A stretch of 64,000 nucleotides of DNA, taken from the NCBI RefSeq assembly GCF_001424025.1, contig NZ_LMPZ01000002.1, positions 976,550-1,040,549 of the forward strand, read 5' to 3'. Source of the DNA: Brevundimonas sp. Leaf363. Lineage in GTDB: Bacteria; Pseudomonadota; Alphaproteobacteria; Caulobacterales; Caulobacteraceae. How positions within the stretch are numbered: position 1 is the stretch's first letter; every line of letters begins with the position of its first letter. Under the pieces are notes generated by a model. The model was not told the origin of the DNA and made no database searches. It worked only from the letters and a program-made list of their open reading frames with translations. Shown here in pieces: positions 1 through 10,465 of this stretch. A program made the translations under genes and the position numbers.

Positions 1-764
1 GCCTGGAAGGCAAGAAGGGCCAGCCTCGCCTGAAGCCGCCGTTCCCGGCCGGCGCGGGCCTCTACGGCTGCCCGACCACGGTGAACAACGTCGAATCCAT
101 CGCCGTGGTCGGCACCATCCTGCGTCGCGGCGCCGACTGGTTCGCGGGCTTCGGCCGTCCGAACAACACCGGCACCAAGCTGATGTCGATCTCGGGCCAT
201 GTGAACAAGCCGTGCAACATCGAGGAGGCCATGAGCATCCCGATGAAGCAGCTGCTGGAAGAGCACTGCGGCGGCATCCGGGGCGGCTGGGACAATCTGA
301 AGGCCGTGATCCCGGGCGGGGTCTCCGTTCCGCTGATCACGCGCGACATGGCCGAGACGGCCCTGATGGACTTCGACAGCCTGCGTGAGATGCGTTCGGG
401 TCTGGGCACGGCGGCGGTGATCGTGATGGATCAGTCGACCGACCTGGTGAAGGCGATCGCGCGCATCAGCTACTTCTACAAGCACGAGAGCTGCGGCCAG
501 TGCACGCCGTGCCGTGAAGGCACGGGCTGGATGTGGCGGGTGCTGGAGCGGATGGCCATCGGCGAGGCCGATCCGACCGAGATCGACCTGCTGCTCGACG
601 TCGCCGGTCAGGTCGAAGGTCACACCATCTGTGCTCTGGGCGACGCGGCCGCCTGGCCCGTGCAGGGCCTGATCCGGCACTTCCGTCACGAGATCGAGGA
701 CCGCATCGCCTCCTACCGCTCACGCCGCGCGAACTTCGCCGGCCACGCCATCGCGGCGGAGTAG
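1..764 (+). CDS. nuoF: NADH-quinone oxidoreductase subunit F (NuoF), 5' end missing
   Basis: This is the C-terminal part of the 51-kDa subunit of complex I, the cytoplasmic peripheral-arm protein that takes NADH, passes electrons to FMN and then to the N3 [4Fe-4S] cluster. The gene enters from the left edge in frame (codons begin at base 3). Its first visible residues, [15 protein letters not shown], and then [11 protein letters not shown], are family hallmarks. The N3 ligands are seen in [12 protein letters not shown], and the fourth cysteine in HTICALGD. The Rossmann/FMN region lies outside the window. It heads the nuo genes present here; nuoA-E are presumably upstream. Confidence 0.97.
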   Translation, partial: LEGKKGQPRLKPPFPAGAGLYGCPTTVNNVESIAVVGTILRRGADWFAGFGRPNNTGTKLMSISGHVNKPCNIEEAMSIPMKQLLEEHCGGIRGGWDNLKAVIPGGVSVPLITRDMAETALMDFDSLREMRSGLGTAAVIVMDQSTDLVKAIARISYFYKHESCGQCTPCREGTGWMWRVLERMAIGEADPTEIDLLLDVAGQVEGHTICALGDAAAWPVQGLIRHFRHEIEDRIASYRSRRANFAGHAIAAE

Positions 765-767
765 GGG

Positions 768-1571
768 ATGAACGCCGTGGTTCGATCGCTGACCGTCATC
801 ACCGCTGCCGCGGCCCTGCTGGGGGCGTGCGCCACCCAGTCAATGCCTTCTGCGGCGGCGGTAGCTGATGCGGCTGCGTCGGAAGCTGCGGCCGCTGCAA
901 ACGAAGCGGTTGATGAGTGGCGTGCATCGCAACGTCCGACCTCGGCCAGCGTGGGGGTGCCTCAGCCGGAAAACTTCCAGCCTGCCGGCTGGATGAATAA
1001 CAACTGGATCGAACAGGTGACGCAGATGTCGATCCTGCCGTCGACGCCGGGCGGCGTGGCCTTTGTCGGCGACAGCATCACCAACGGCTTCCGATGGGCC
1101 GAAGCCTTCCCGAACGCCAACGTGCGTAACTGGGGTATCAGTGGCGATACGACGTGGGGTGTGCTGGCCCGCTCGCAGCAGATCATCGCTACCAAGCCGG
1201 CCAAGATACTCCTGCTGATCGGCACCAATGATTTCGGCAATTGGGGCAAGACGCCGGAAGAGACTGCGGCTGGCATCGCCGCCATCGTCGATCTTTGGCA
1301 GGCGCAACTACCCGGCACACAAATCTATCTGCAGGGCGTGATGCCGCGTCAGCCGGAGTATCGTGAACGGGTCACGGCGCTGAACGCCATGATCCAGCAG
1401 ATCGCGGCCGAGAAGGGCGCGACCTACATCGACCTGTATACGCCGTTTTTGGACATAGACCGGCTGGACCCGACGGTGACGATGGACGACCTGCACCTGA
1501 CGGGGCAGGGGTATCAGCGCTGGCTGTCGATCATCACGCCCTGCGTCACAGGAGCGGGGCCGTGCGCATGA
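768..1571 (+). CDS. SGNH/GDSL-family hydrolase, predicted lipoprotein
   Basis: A 267-residue protein with a lipoprotein signal (lipobox LLGAC, Cys21), an Ala-rich linker, and an SGNH hydrolase domain from about residue 95. Block I is GDSITNG (Ser103), the glycine block is NWGISGDTTWG, block III is LLIGTND (Asn154), and the Asp-x-x-His pair lies at about 240-243 before LTGQGY. The fold acts on ester bonds of lipids, acyl or acetyl groups; the substrate cannot be read from the sequence. It starts three bases after the nuoF stop with a GGAG-like site and overlaps the next gene by ATGA, so it is almost certainly co-transcribed with complex I. It is not a known subunit. Confidence 0.85.
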   Translation: MNAVVRSLTVITAAAALLGACATQSMPSAAAVADAAASEAAAAANEAVDEWRASQRPTSASVGVPQPENFQPAGWMNNNWIEQVTQMSILPSTPGGVAFVGDSITNGFRWAEAFPNANVRNWGISGDTTWGVLARSQQIIATKPAKILLLIGTNDFGNWGKTPEETAAGIAAIVDLWQAQLPGTQIYLQGVMPRQPEYRERVTALNAMIQQIAAEKGATYIDLYTPFLDIDRLDPTVTMDDLHLTGQGYQRWLSIITPCVTGAGPCA

Positions 1572-2062
1572 GCCTGTCCCTGATCCTGGCCTTCGCGCCC
1601 GTCGCCCTGATGGCTTGCAAGCCGGCGGCCGAGCCCGCGCCGACGCCGGTCGAGACGGTCGCGGCCGCCCCGGCGGTGACCGACGCCGCGCCCGCTGCGC
1701 CGGCCGTGCTGAACGCCGCCGATCTGCGCCGCGTGTGCCGCGCCGGTCTGGCCGCGATCCATGGCCAGGACGTGTCGATGATCGAGATTTCCGGCGTCAC
1801 CGGCCAGGTCGTCAGCGCCAGCTGGCGCGCGCCGGTCGACGGCGGACGGATGCGCGCGGAATGCCGCGTGGATAGCGACCTGATCACCTGGAAGCCGCTG
1901 GACCTGCCGGACGCGAGCCAGGTGCGATGGATGAACCAGTCGGGCGACCCGGTCGTCCGCTATGCGCTGGACGGGGACCGGGTGATCGTCACCCAGACCC
2001 AGCCCGATGGCGCGAACGAACGGTCCGAAGTGACTGTTCCTGCTGAACAAGAGGCCCGCTGA
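1568..2062 (+). CDS. putative lipoprotein inside the nuo operon
   Basis: A 164-residue product starting at ATG 1568, which overlaps the previous stop as ATGA; an in-frame GTG lies six bases upstream. It has a short hydrophobic signal ending in a lipobox (LMAC), then a low-complexity Ala/Pro/Val/Glu linker to about residue 45. The soluble domain after that contains CRAGLAAIHGQD and GGRMRAECRVDSD. The two domain cysteines could pair if the protein is periplasmic. I recognise no named family. The stop overlaps the nuoG start (TGATG), implying translational coupling between nuoF and nuoG. It may be an accessory or assembly factor; that is inference from position only. Confidence 0.75.
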   Translation: MSLSLILAFAPVALMACKPAAEPAPTPVETVAAAPAVTDAAPAAPAVLNAADLRRVCRAGLAAIHGQDVSMIEISGVTGQVVSASWRAPVDGGRMRAECRVDSDLITWKPLDLPDASQVRWMNQSGDPVVRYALDGDRVIVTQTQPDGANERSEVTVPAEQEAR

Positions 2063-4107
2063 TGCCCGTCGCCAAGGTCAATGGCGTCCCGACCGAGTTC
2101 GAGCCCGGCATGACCGTGCTCCAGGTCGCCGAACGCGCCGGGGAAGAGATTCCGCGCTTCTGCTATCACGAGCGGCTGTCGATCGCCGGCAACTGCCGGA
2201 TGTGCCTGGTCGAGGTGAAGCCCGGACCGCCGAAGCCGCAGGCGTCGTGCGCCCTGCCGGCCGCCGACGGCCAGGAGATCTTCACCGATACGCCGATGGT
2301 GAAGAAGGCCCGCGAAGGGGTGATGGAGTTCCTGCTCATCAACCACCCGCTGGACTGCCCGATCTGCGACCAGGGCGGCGAATGCGACCTGCAGGACCAG
2401 TCCATGGGCTACGGCCGCGACGGCTCTCGCTATGCCGAGAACAAGCGCGCGGTCGAAGAAAAGAACATGGGTCCGACCATCAAGACCTTCATGACGCGCT
2501 GCATCCAGTGCACGCGCTGCGTGAGGTTCATCACCGAGGTGGCGGGCGTTTCGGACATCGGCATGATCTCGCGCGGCGAGGACGCTGAGATCACGACCTA
2601 TCTGGAAAAGAACATCGACTCGGAGCTGTCGGGCAACGTCAACGACCTGTGCCCCGTGGGCGCCCTGACCCACCGCCCGTGGCAGTACCACTACCGCCCC
2701 TGGGAGCTTAAGAAGACCGAGACCATCGACGTCATGGACGCCCTGGGCTCGAACATCCGCGTCGACGCGCGCGGCGCCGAGGTCATGCGCGTGCTGCCGC
2801 GCGTGAACGAGGGCATCAACGAGGAGTGGCTGTCGGACAAGAGCCGCTATGCGGTCGATGGCCTGCTGGCGCGCCGCCTGGACAAGCCGTGGGTGCGCGA
2901 GAACGGCAAGCTGCGTCCCGCATCGTGGGACGAGGCGCTGGGCGCCGTGGCGGCGAAGATCAAGGCGGCCCCGGCCGACCGCATCGGCGCCATCGCCGGC
3001 GACCTGCAGGACGCCGAATCCATGAAGGCGACGCTGGACCTGTTCCGGGCGCTGGGTTCGGCCAACACCGACTGCCGCCAGGACGGCGCGGCGCTGGGCT
3101 ATGGCCCGCGCGAGAGCTGGCTGTTCAACTCGAGCCTGCAAGGTATCGAGAACGCCGACGCCGTGCTGCTGGTCGGCGTCAATCCGCGCGCCGAGGCCCC
3201 GCTGCTGAACGCACGCCTGCGCAAGGCCTGGCTGAAGGGCAAGATGCAGGTCGCGGTGATCGGCGAGGCGGTCGACCTAACCTATCCGTATTCGCACCTG
3301 GGCGCGGGCGCCAAGACGCTGTCCAAGCTGCCCAAGGCGGCGAGCGACATGCTGGCCGCCGCCGAACGCCCGGCCATCATCGTGGGCTCGGGCGCCCTGT
3401 CGGGCGACAATGGCGCGCAGGTGCTGAACGCCCTGGGTGCGCTGGCCAAGAAGGTCGGCGTCATCGCTGACGGCTGGAACGGCTTCAACGTCCTGCAGGG
3501 CGCCGCGTCGCGCGTGGGCGGTCTGGACATGGGCTTCGTGCCCGGCGAGGGCGGCCTCGACGTCGCGGGCATGCTGAAGCCCGGCGCGCTGGACGTGCTG
3601 TTGCTGCTGGGCGCCGACGAGGTCGATCCGACCGGCTCGGACGCCTTCCGCGTCTATCTAGGCAGCCACGGCGATCGGGGCGCGCACGGCGCCGACGTCA
3701 TCCTGCCGGGCGCGGCCTATACCGAGAAGCCGGGTCTGTATGTGAACACCGAGGGTCGGGTCCAGATGGCGGAACGCGCCGTCTTCCCCAAGGGCCAGGC
3801 CAAGGAAGACTGGGCCATCGTCCGCGCCCTGTCGGGCCTGGTCGGCCAGACCCTGCCGTACGACACCCTGAGCCAGCTGCGCGACAAGCTGATGGCTGAC
3901 CACCCGACCTTCGGCCGGATCGACTACCTGGCCGCGCCGGCCGCCTTCGACCCGTCTAGCCTGGGCGAAAAGGGCGACCTGGGCGACTCCGTATTCGTCT
4001 CGGCGGTCCGCGACCCCTACCTGTCAAATCCCATCGCGCGCGCCAGCGCCACCATGGCCGAGCTGTCGGCCCTGCGGGTTCAGCCCGCGGCCCTGGCAGC
4101 GGAGTAG
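2062..4107 (+). CDS. nuoG: NADH-quinone oxidoreductase subunit G (NuoG)
   Basis: The 75-kDa iron-sulfur subunit of the complex I peripheral arm, 681 residues. The N-terminal [2Fe-2S] ferredoxin domain uses Cys34, Cys45, Cys48 and Cys63. The His-Cys3 [4Fe-4S] site is His95, Cys99, Cys102, Cys108 (HPLDCPICDQGGEC), and a further [4Fe-4S] site is Cys147, Cys150, Cys153, Cys197 (CIQCTRC, DLCPVGAL). The rest resembles the molybdopterin-oxidoreductase fold, as is usual for this subunit, without evidence of a cofactor site. Length is normal for alphaproteobacteria. Start codon overlaps the upstream stop; nuoH follows after three bases. Confidence 0.97.
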   Translation: MPVAKVNGVPTEFEPGMTVLQVAERAGEEIPRFCYHERLSIAGNCRMCLVEVKPGPPKPQASCALPAADGQEIFTDTPMVKKAREGVMEFLLINHPLDCPICDQGGECDLQDQSMGYGRDGSRYAENKRAVEEKNMGPTIKTFMTRCIQCTRCVRFITEVAGVSDIGMISRGEDAEITTYLEKNIDSELSGNVNDLCPVGALTHRPWQYHYRPWELKKTETIDVMDALGSNIRVDARGAEVMRVLPRVNEGINEEWLSDKSRYAVDGLLARRLDKPWVRENGKLRPASWDEALGAVAAKIKAAPADRIGAIAGDLQDAESMKATLDLFRALGSANTDCRQDGAALGYGPRESWLFNSSLQGIENADAVLLVGVNPRAEAPLLNARLRKAWLKGKMQVAVIGEAVDLTYPYSHLGAGAKTLSKLPKAASDMLAAAERPAIIVGSGALSGDNGAQVLNALGALAKKVGVIADGWNGFNVLQGAASRVGGLDMGFVPGEGGLDVAGMLKPGALDVLLLLGADEVDPTGSDAFRVYLGSHGDRGAHGADVILPGAAYTEKPGLYVNTEGRVQMAERAVFPKGQAKEDWAIVRALSGLVGQTLPYDTLSQLRDKLMADHPTFGRIDYLAAPAAFDPSSLGEKGDLGDSVFVSAVRDPYLSNPIARASATMAELSALRVQPAALAAE

Positions 4108-4110
4108 TCC

Positions 4111-5187
4111 ATGACCGAATCCTTCTGGACCACCCCCGTCGGCTGGACCGTCGTTACCGTGCTGCAGATCCTGGCCGTCACGGTCGGGATCCTGATCTCG
4201 CTGGCCTTCCTGCTGCTGGCCGACCGCAAGATCTGGGCGGGCGTGCAGATGCGCAAAGGTCCCAACGTGGTCGGCCCCTTCGGCCTGCTTCAGTCGTTCG
4301 CGGACTTCTTCAAGTTCGTACTGAAGGAAATCGTCATCCCGGCCGGCGCCGACAAGGTGGTGTTCATCCTGGCGCCGCTGATCACCTTCATCCTGGCCTT
4401 CCTGGCCTGGGCGGTGATCCCGTTCGCGCCGGGCTGGGTGATTTCCGACCTGAACGTCGGCATCCTCTACATCTTCGCGATCAGCTCGCTGGGCGTCTAC
4501 GGCATCATCATGGGCGGCTGGGCTTCGAACTCGAAGTACCCGTTCCTGGGCTCGCTGAGGTCGGCGGCGCAGATGGTGTCGTACGAAGTCTCGCTGGGCC
4601 TGATCATCATCAACGTGATCCTGCTGGCCGGCACCATGAACCTGACGGCCATCGTCCAGGGCCAGCAGGGCTGGTTCTGGAACTGGTACGGCTTCGGCGG
4701 CGGGGCGGGGACGTGGCCTCTGCTGGTCATCATGTTCCCGATGTCGATCATATTCTTCATCTCGGCCCTGGCCGAGACCAACCGCCCGCCGTTCGATCTG
4801 CCCGAGGCCGAGTCGGAACTGGTGGCCGGTTATCAGGTCGAATACTCCTCGACCCCGTATCTGCTGTTCATGATCGGCGAGTACGCCAACATCGTCTTCA
4901 TGTGCGCCATGATCAGCCTGCTGTTCTTCGGCGGCTGGAACCCCGGCTTCGACACCGACCTGATCGGGCTGGACGGCTGGCCCTCCGTTTTGCGTGACCT
5001 GTTCTACCTGCTGGTATTCGCCACCAAGATCGTCTTCTGGTTCGCCATGATCGCCATGGTGAAGGCATTTGTGCCCCGCTATCGGTATGATCAGCTGATG
5101 CGCCTGGGCTGGAAGATATTCCTGCCGACGTCGCTGGTGGCCGTGGTCGTCGTGTCGGCCTGGCGCGTCTTCGCGGTGGGGGCGTGA
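4111..5187 (+). CDS. nuoH: NADH-quinone oxidoreductase subunit H (NuoH)
   Basis: A 358-residue polytopic inner-membrane subunit at the junction of the two arms of complex I, lining the quinone chamber. About eight hydrophobic segments are visible. Family signatures include [22 protein letters not shown] near the N terminus (cited here as a region, residues about 39-60), and the acidic loop [19 protein letters not shown] at about residues 225-243, which is among the most conserved parts of the subunit. Overlaps the next small gene by one base (TGATG). Confidence 0.97.
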   Translation: MTESFWTTPVGWTVVTVLQILAVTVGILISLAFLLLADRKIWAGVQMRKGPNVVGPFGLLQSFADFFKFVLKEIVIPAGADKVVFILAPLITFILAFLAWAVIPFAPGWVISDLNVGILYIFAISSLGVYGIIMGGWASNSKYPFLGSLRSAAQMVSYEVSLGLIIINVILLAGTMNLTAIVQGQQGWFWNWYGFGGGAGTWPLLVIMFPMSIIFFISALAETNRPPFDLPEAESELVAGYQVEYSSTPYLLFMIGEYANIVFMCAMISLLFFGGWNPGFDTDLIGLDGWPSVLRDLFYLLVFATKIVFWFAMIAMVKAFVPRYRYDQLMRLGWKIFLPTSLVAVVVVSAWRVFAVGA

Positions 5188-5360
5188 TGCGCGTCCCCGC
5201 TCTTATTCTCGGCCTGGGCCTTCTGGCCGGCGCCTGCGCGCCGTATGAAGCCATGCCGACGTCCGGCTACCAGTGGGAGCAACGCCAGCAGCGCATCGAG
5301 CGCGATTGGCGCGACCAACAGGCGGCTCCGGCCGCCTTGCCTGCCAAGGATTCTGAGTGA
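5187..5360 (+). CDS. 57-residue putative lipoprotein between nuoH and nuoI
   Basis: A small open frame beginning at ATG 5187 inside the nuoH stop (TGATG) and ending in a TGA that overlaps the nuoI ATG at 5360 (TGATG). It has a clean lipoprotein signal: [17 protein letters not shown], with the lipid-attachment Cys at 17. After that comes a short hydrophilic tail rich in Gln, Arg and Glu ([18 protein letters not shown]), likely helical, and then an Ala/Pro segment. Coupling on both sides and good codon use argue that it is real despite its size. I do not recognise a family. Product would sit at the periplasmic face of the inner membrane or in the outer membrane. Confidence 0.72.
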   Translation: MRVPALILGLGLLAGACAPYEAMPTSGYQWEQRQQRIERDWRDQQAAPAALPAKDSE

Positions 5361-5851
5361 TGTTCACCCGTATCGTTCAAGCCACCAAGGGCGCGATGAT
5401 GCTGGACGTCATCGGCGCCATCGGCCTGTCCATCAAATACATGCTCAAGCCGAAGGCGACGGTGAACTATCCGTTCGAGCGCAATCCGCAGTCGCCGCGT
5501 TTCCGAGGCGAGCATGCGCTGCGCCGCTATGCGAACGGCGAGGAACGCTGCATCGCCTGCAAGCTGTGCGAGGCCATCTGCCCGGCCCAGGCCATCACCA
5601 TCGAGGCCGAACCGCGCGCCGATGGGAGCCGCCGCACGACCCGCTACGACATCGACATGGTGAAATGCATCTACTGCGGCCTGTGCCAGGAGGCCTGCCC
5701 GGTGGACGCCATCGTGGAAGGCCCGAACTCGGAGTTCACCGTCGAGACGCGTGAAGAACTCCTGTTCAACAAGGAGCGGCTGCTCGAAAACGGCGACCGC
5801 TGGGAACGGCAGATCGCGAAGAATCTGGAACTCGACGCGCCGTATCGCTAA
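5360..5851 (+). CDS. nuoI: NADH-quinone oxidoreductase subunit I (NuoI)
   Basis: A 163-residue complex I subunit carrying two [4Fe-4S] clusters that pass electrons towards the quinone-proximal cluster. The two ferredoxin motifs are Cys64-x2-Cys67-x2-Cys70-x3-Cys74 ([11 protein letters not shown]) and Cys103-x2-Cys106-x2-Cys109-x3-Cys113 ([11 protein letters not shown]), each followed by Pro. The start is taken as ATG 5360, which overlaps the previous stop; a GTG three bases earlier is also in frame. The 75-base gap to nuoJ is the only sizeable gap within the nuo run; an AAGGAG ribosome site lies just ahead of nuoJ. Confidence 0.97.
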   Translation: MFTRIVQATKGAMMLDVIGAIGLSIKYMLKPKATVNYPFERNPQSPRFRGEHALRRYANGEERCIACKLCEAICPAQAITIEAEPRADGSRRTTRYDIDMVKCIYCGLCQEACPVDAIVEGPNSEFTVETREELLFNKERLLENGDRWERQIAKNLELDAPYR

Positions 5852-5926
5852 GGCGCGTATCGCTTAACCGGCGGCCGATTCCGACAGGAGCCGGCAGCCA
5901 CCAATGAAGGAGCCGAAAGGCCCGAC

Positions 5927-6553
5927 ATGCTGCAAGGACTGGCCTTTTATCTGATGGCGGCTGTGGCCGTGGTGTCCGGCTTGCTGGTCGTCACCGCGCG
6001 CAACCCCGTGCACTCGGTTCTGTATCTGATCCTGGCCTTCTTCTCGTCGGCCGGGCTGTTCGTGCTGCTGGGCGCCGAATTCCTGGCGATGCTGCTGGTG
6101 GTCGTCTACGTCGGCGCCGTCGCGGTGCTGTTTCTGTTCGTCGTCATGATGCTGGACGTCGACTTCCTGCGGCTGCGCGAAGGCTATGCGCGCTATCTGC
6201 CGCTGGGCGGCATCATCGCGGGCATCCTGTTGGCCGAAATGATCATGGTGTCGATCTCGGTGGTCCAGGGCGGCGCCGCCCGGATGGCCGACGCGCCGGG
6301 CCGGCCCGGGCCGGACGTCACCAATGTCGAGGCCATCGGCCGCGTGCTCTATACGGACTACGTCTACTTCTTCCAGGCGGCCGGTATCGTGCTGTTGATC
6401 GCCATGATCGGCGCCATCACCCTGACGCTTCGCCACAAGCCGAACGTGAAGCGCCAGAACCCCGGCGACCAGGTCAACCGCGACCGCAAGGCGGCGGTGG
6501 AGATCAAGGGCGCGGCCACCGGCCAGGGCATCGATCCCGAGGAGCTTGTCTGA
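5927..6553 (+). CDS. nuoJ: NADH-quinone oxidoreductase subunit J (NuoJ)
   Basis: A 208-residue membrane subunit of complex I with five hydrophobic segments. Characteristic stretches are [15 protein letters not shown] and [22 protein letters not shown], the latter corresponding to the conserved helix with a pi-bulge in known structures. The C-terminal tail of about 40 residues is hydrophilic ([20 protein letters not shown] region) and likely cytoplasmic. The stop overlaps the nuoK start by one base. Confidence 0.96.
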   Translation: MLQGLAFYLMAAVAVVSGLLVVTARNPVHSVLYLILAFFSSAGLFVLLGAEFLAMLLVVVYVGAVAVLFLFVVMMLDVDFLRLREGYARYLPLGGIIAGILLAEMIMVSISVVQGGAARMADAPGRPGPDVTNVEAIGRVLYTDYVYFFQAAGIVLLIAMIGAITLTLRHKPNVKRQNPGDQVNRDRKAAVEIKGAATGQGIDPEELV

Positions 6554-6861
6554 TGGTCGTGACGCTGCAGCACTATCTGGCGGTCGCCGCCATGCTGTTC
6601 ACCATCGGCGTGTTCGGCATCTTCGTGAACCGCAAGAACGTCATCATCATCCTGATGTCGATCGAGCTGATCCTGCTGGCCGTGAATATCAATTTCGTCG
6701 CTTTCTCGACCTACCTCAACGACGTGTCGGGGCAGATCATGGCGATGTTCGTGCTGACGGTCGCGGCGGCCGAGGCCGCGGTCGGCCTGGCGATCCTGGT
6801 GACCTTCTTCCGCAACCGCGGCGACATCGCGGTTGACGACGCCTCGGTGATGAAGGGCTGA
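6553..6861 (+). CDS. nuoK: NADH-quinone oxidoreductase subunit K (NuoK)
   Basis: A 102-residue, three-helix membrane subunit of complex I. The proton-channel glutamates fall in [14 protein letters not shown] (helix 2) and [14 protein letters not shown] (helix 3). Length is normal. Translationally coupled to nuoJ (TGATG), and seven bases separate its stop from the nuoL GTG. Confidence 0.97.
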   Translation: MVVTLQHYLAVAAMLFTIGVFGIFVNRKNVIIILMSIELILLAVNINFVAFSTYLNDVSGQIMAMFVLTVAAAEAAVGLAILVTFFRNRGDIAVDDASVMKG

Positions 6862-6868
6862 TCCGACA

Positions 6869-8974
6869 GTGAACCTCGAGCTCCTCGTCACCCTGGGCGT
6901 CTTCGCCCCGCTGCTCGGCGCCGCCATCGTCGGCCTGAGCGGTCGTCGGATCGGGAACATCCCGTCCCAGGCCGTAACCACGGGCCTGCTGTTCTTCTCG
7001 TGCGCCGTCGCCTGGACGATCTTCATCAACTGGACCTGGTTCCACCTGGAGCCGTTCACGGTCGAGCTCATGCCGTTCATCAACGTCGGCGACTTCAAAT
7101 CGGCGTGGTCGATCCGCATTGACGCCATGTCGGCCGTCATGCTGATCGTGGTGACGTCGGTCTCGTCGCTCGTGCACCTGTATAGCTGGGGCTATATGGC
7201 CGAGGACGACTCGAGGCCGCGCTTCTTCGCCTATCTGTCGCTCTTCACCTTCGCCATGCTGGCGTTGGTGACGGCAGCCGACTTCATGCAGCTGTTCTTC
7301 GGCTGGGAAGGCGTGGGCCTGGCGTCCTATCTGCTGATCGGATTCTGGTACAAGAAGCCGACCGCCAGCGCTGCCGCCATCAAGGCCTTCGTCGTCAACC
7401 GCGTCGGTGATTTCGGCTTCGCGCTCGGGATCATGACGATCTTCTGGATGTTCGGCACGATCAACTTCGCCGAGCTGTTCCCGCAGATCTCGACCTATGC
7501 CGGCGAGACCTGGAACTTCATCGGGCGCGACTGGTCGGCGCTCGACCTGGCGGGCTTCCTGCTGTTCATCGGCGCCATGGGCAAGTCGGCCCAGTTCTTC
7601 CTGCACACCTGGCTGCCGGACGCGATGGAGGGCCCGACCCCGGTGTCGGCCCTGATCCATGCCGCCACCATGGTGACGGCCGGCGTCTACATGGTCTGCC
7701 TGCTCAGCCCGATCTACGAATACGCGCCGGGCGCCAGCCAGATCATCGCCATCATCGGCGCCATCACGGCCCTGTTCGCGGCCACGGTCGGTCTGGCGCA
7801 GAACGACATCAAGCGGGTCATCGCCTATTCGACCTGTTCGCAGCTTGGCTACATGTTCTTCGCGGCGGGCGTCGGCGCCTATCAGGCGGCCATGTTCCAC
7901 CTGTTTACCCACGCCTTCTTCAAGGCCCTGCTGTTCCTGGGCGCCGGCTCGGTGATCCACGGCATGCACCACGAGCAGGACATGCGGAAGATGGGCGGCC
8001 TGTGGAAGCTGCTGCCGGTCACCTATGCGGTGATGACCATCGGCACGATCGCCATCACCGGCCTGGGCATCCCGGGCGTGGGCGGCTTCGCCGGCTTCTA
8101 CTCGAAGGACTCCATCATCGAGAGCGCCTATGCGGCGGCCTCCAGCGGTCACAGCGCGGTGGGCCTGTTCGCCTTCTTCATCGGCATCCTGGCCGCCGGC
8201 CTGACGTCCTACTACTCGTGGCGTCTGGTGTTCATGACCTTCCACAACAAGCCGGCGTGGAAGGATGCGCATGCGGACGATCACGCCCATGACGCACACG
8301 ATGACCACGCCTCCCACGCCCAGATCGAGACCCACTCCGAGCCGATCGCTGACGACCACGCCAATGGCGATCACGCGCACGACGATCACGCTCACCACGG
8401 CCCGCTAAAGCCTCACGAGAGCCCGTGGGTGATGCTGGTTCCGCTGATCCTCCTGTCGGTCGGTGCGGTTCTGGCGGGCGTCGTCTTCGCCCCGCACTTC
8501 ATCGGTCACCACGAGGGCGAGTTCTGGCGCGGCGCCATCTTCACCGGCCCGCACAACCACGTCCTGCACGAGAGCCACGACGTTCCCACCTGGGTGAAGT
8601 GGTCGCCGCTGGTCCTGACGCTGATCGGCGCCGCCTTCGCCGTCTGGATCTACATCCTGCGCGAGGGGATGGGCCGCCGCATGGCCGAACGGGGCGGGCT
8701 GATCTACCGCTTCCTCTACAACAAGTGGTGGGTCGACGAGGTCTACGACTTCATCTTCGTGCGGGGCGCCAAGGCCGTGGGCGATATCTTCTGGAAGGTC
8801 GGTGACGTGAAGATCATCGACGGTCTGGGCCCCAACGGCGCCGCCTGGGCGTCGCTGAAGTCGGCCGCGCGACTGTCCAAGATCCAGTCCGGCTACGTCT
8901 ATCACTACGCCTTCGTCATGCTGCTGGGCGTCGCGGGTCTGCTGACCTTCGCCATTCTGGCCTGGGGAGCCTGA
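6869..8974 (+). CDS. nuoL: NADH-quinone oxidoreductase subunit L (NuoL), with a His/Asp-rich loop
   Basis: The distal antiporter-like proton-pumping subunit of complex I, 701 residues, GTG start. Conserved segments include [39 protein letters not shown] and [21 protein letters not shown]; the C-terminal amphipathic helix and final membrane anchor are present. The odd part is a hydrophilic loop at about residues 465-511 with 13 histidines and many aspartates ([22 protein letters not shown]), between two transmembrane segments. His-rich versions of this loop occur in other alphaproteobacterial NuoL proteins, as far as I recall. It could bind metal, but that is not shown. Confidence 0.97.
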   Translation: MNLELLVTLGVFAPLLGAAIVGLSGRRIGNIPSQAVTTGLLFFSCAVAWTIFINWTWFHLEPFTVELMPFINVGDFKSAWSIRIDAMSAVMLIVVTSVSSLVHLYSWGYMAEDDSRPRFFAYLSLFTFAMLALVTAADFMQLFFGWEGVGLASYLLIGFWYKKPTASAAAIKAFVVNRVGDFGFALGIMTIFWMFGTINFAELFPQISTYAGETWNFIGRDWSALDLAGFLLFIGAMGKSAQFFLHTWLPDAMEGPTPVSALIHAATMVTAGVYMVCLLSPIYEYAPGASQIIAIIGAITALFAATVGLAQNDIKRVIAYSTCSQLGYMFFAAGVGAYQAAMFHLFTHAFFKALLFLGAGSVIHGMHHEQDMRKMGGLWKLLPVTYAVMTIGTIAITGLGIPGVGGFAGFYSKDSIIESAYAAASSGHSAVGLFAFFIGILAAGLTSYYSWRLVFMTFHNKPAWKDAHADDHAHDAHDDHASHAQIETHSEPIADDHANGDHAHDDHAHHGPLKPHESPWVMLVPLILLSVGAVLAGVVFAPHFIGHHEGEFWRGAIFTGPHNHVLHESHDVPTWVKWSPLVLTLIGAAFAVWIYILREGMGRRMAERGGLIYRFLYNKWWVDEVYDFIFVRGAKAVGDIFWKVGDVKIIDGLGPNGAAWASLKSAARLSKIQSGYVYHYAFVMLLGVAGLLTFAILAWGA

Positions 8975-8976
8975 TC

Positions 8977-10461
8977 GTGCCCTTCATCCTGAGCACCGTC
9001 ACCTTCCTGCCCCTGCTCGGCGCCCTGGCCATTCTGGCCGCGCGCTTCACGCAGAAATCGGGCGACGCCGCCGCTCCCGCCGCGCGCTGGATCGCGCTGG
9101 GCACGACCCTGGTCACCCTGGCCGCCTCGGTCGCACTGGTCACCAGCTTCGACGCGAGCAATACCGGCTATCAGTTCGTGGAGATGGTCCCGTGGTTCGC
9201 GGGCGCCAGCTATCACCTCGGCGTCGACGGGATCTCGATCCTGTTCGTGCTGCTGACCGCCTTCCTGATGCCGATCTGCATCCTGGCCAGCTGGAAGTCG
9301 GTCGAGACGCGCGTCGTCGACTACATGATCGCCTTCCTGGTGCTGGAAACGCTGGTCATCGGCGTCTTCACGTCGCTGGACCTGTTCCTGTTCTACATCT
9401 TCTTCGAAGGCACGCTGGTGCCGATGTTCATCATCATCGGGGTGTGGGGCGGTCAGAACCGGATCTACGCGGCGTACAAGTTCTTCCTCTACACCCTCTT
9501 GGGATCCGTCCTGATGCTGCTGGCCATGCTGTGGATGGCCAATACGGCCGGCACCACCAGCATCCCGGAGCTGAAACAGTTTGCTTTCTCGCCGGCGGTG
9601 CAGCCGGTGCTGTGGCTGGCCTTCTTCGCCTCCTTCGCGGTGAAGATGCCGATGTGGCCGGTGCACACCTGGCTGCCCGACGCGCACGTTCAGGCGCCGA
9701 CGGCGGGCTCGGTCATCCTGGCCGGCATCCTGCTGAAGCTGGGCGGCTACGGCTTCCTGCTGTTCAACCTGCCGATGTTCCCGAATGCGTCGCAGACGTT
9801 CGCGCCGCTGGTCTTCACCCTGTCGGCCATCGCCGTGGTCTACACCTCGCTGGTCGCTTTCCGTCAGACCGACATCAAGAAGCTGATCGCCTATTCGTCG
9901 GTGGCCCACATGGGCTTCGTGACCATGGGCATCTTCGCCGGCAACCAGCAGGGCGTCGACGGCGCCATTTTCCAGATGCTGAGCCACGGCCTGATCTCGG
10001 GCGCGCTCTTCCTGTGCGTCGGCGTCGTCTACGACCGGATGCACACCCGCGAGATCGCCTTCTACGGCGGCCTGACCAGCCGGATGCCGTGGTACGCCGC
10101 CATCTTCCTGATGTTCACCATGGCCAACGTCGGCCTGCCGGGCACCAGTGGCTTCATCGGCGAGATCCTGACGATGACGGGCGTCTATCAGGTCTCGACC
10201 TGGACGGCCCTGTTTGCGGCCTCGGGCGTCATCTTCTCGGCGGTCTACGCCCTGACGCTCTACCGCAACGTCATGTTCGGCGAGATCAAGAACCCCGCGC
10301 TGGCGGCGATCGCAGACATCGACAAGCGCGAGCTGCTGATCTTCGTGCCTTTGATCGTCGGCACGCTGTGGCTGGGCGTCTATCCGAACGCCGTCTTCCA
10401 CTATACCAGCGCCTCGGTCGAAGTTCTGACCAGCGCCTATCGCGCCGCGATCGGCGGGTGA
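8977..10461 (+). CDS. nuoM: NADH-quinone oxidoreductase subunit M (NuoM)
   Basis: Antiporter-like proton-pumping subunit of complex I, 494 residues, GTG start two bases after the nuoL stop. Markers are the fifth-helix region [21 protein letters not shown] with its glutamate, the [18 protein letters not shown] segment, and [20 protein letters not shown]. About 14 hydrophobic segments are visible, as expected. Confidence 0.97.
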   Translation: MPFILSTVTFLPLLGALAILAARFTQKSGDAAAPAARWIALGTTLVTLAASVALVTSFDASNTGYQFVEMVPWFAGASYHLGVDGISILFVLLTAFLMPICILASWKSVETRVVDYMIAFLVLETLVIGVFTSLDLFLFYIFFEGTLVPMFIIIGVWGGQNRIYAAYKFFLYTLLGSVLMLLAMLWMANTAGTTSIPELKQFAFSPAVQPVLWLAFFASFAVKMPMWPVHTWLPDAHVQAPTAGSVILAGILLKLGGYGFLLFNLPMFPNASQTFAPLVFTLSAIAVVYTSLVAFRQTDIKKLIAYSSVAHMGFVTMGIFAGNQQGVDGAIFQMLSHGLISGALFLCVGVVYDRMHTREIAFYGGLTSRMPWYAAIFLMFTMANVGLPGTSGFIGEILTMTGVYQVSTWTALFAASGVIFSAVYALTLYRNVMFGEIKNPALAAIADIDKRELLIFVPLIVGTLWLGVYPNAVFHYTSASVEVLTSAYRAAIGG

Positions 10462-10465
10462 GACC

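Noticed and set aside
6737..8398. A 553-codon minus-strand frame opposite nuoK and nuoL
   Set aside because: Same reason: no family signature and fully covered by nuo genes.
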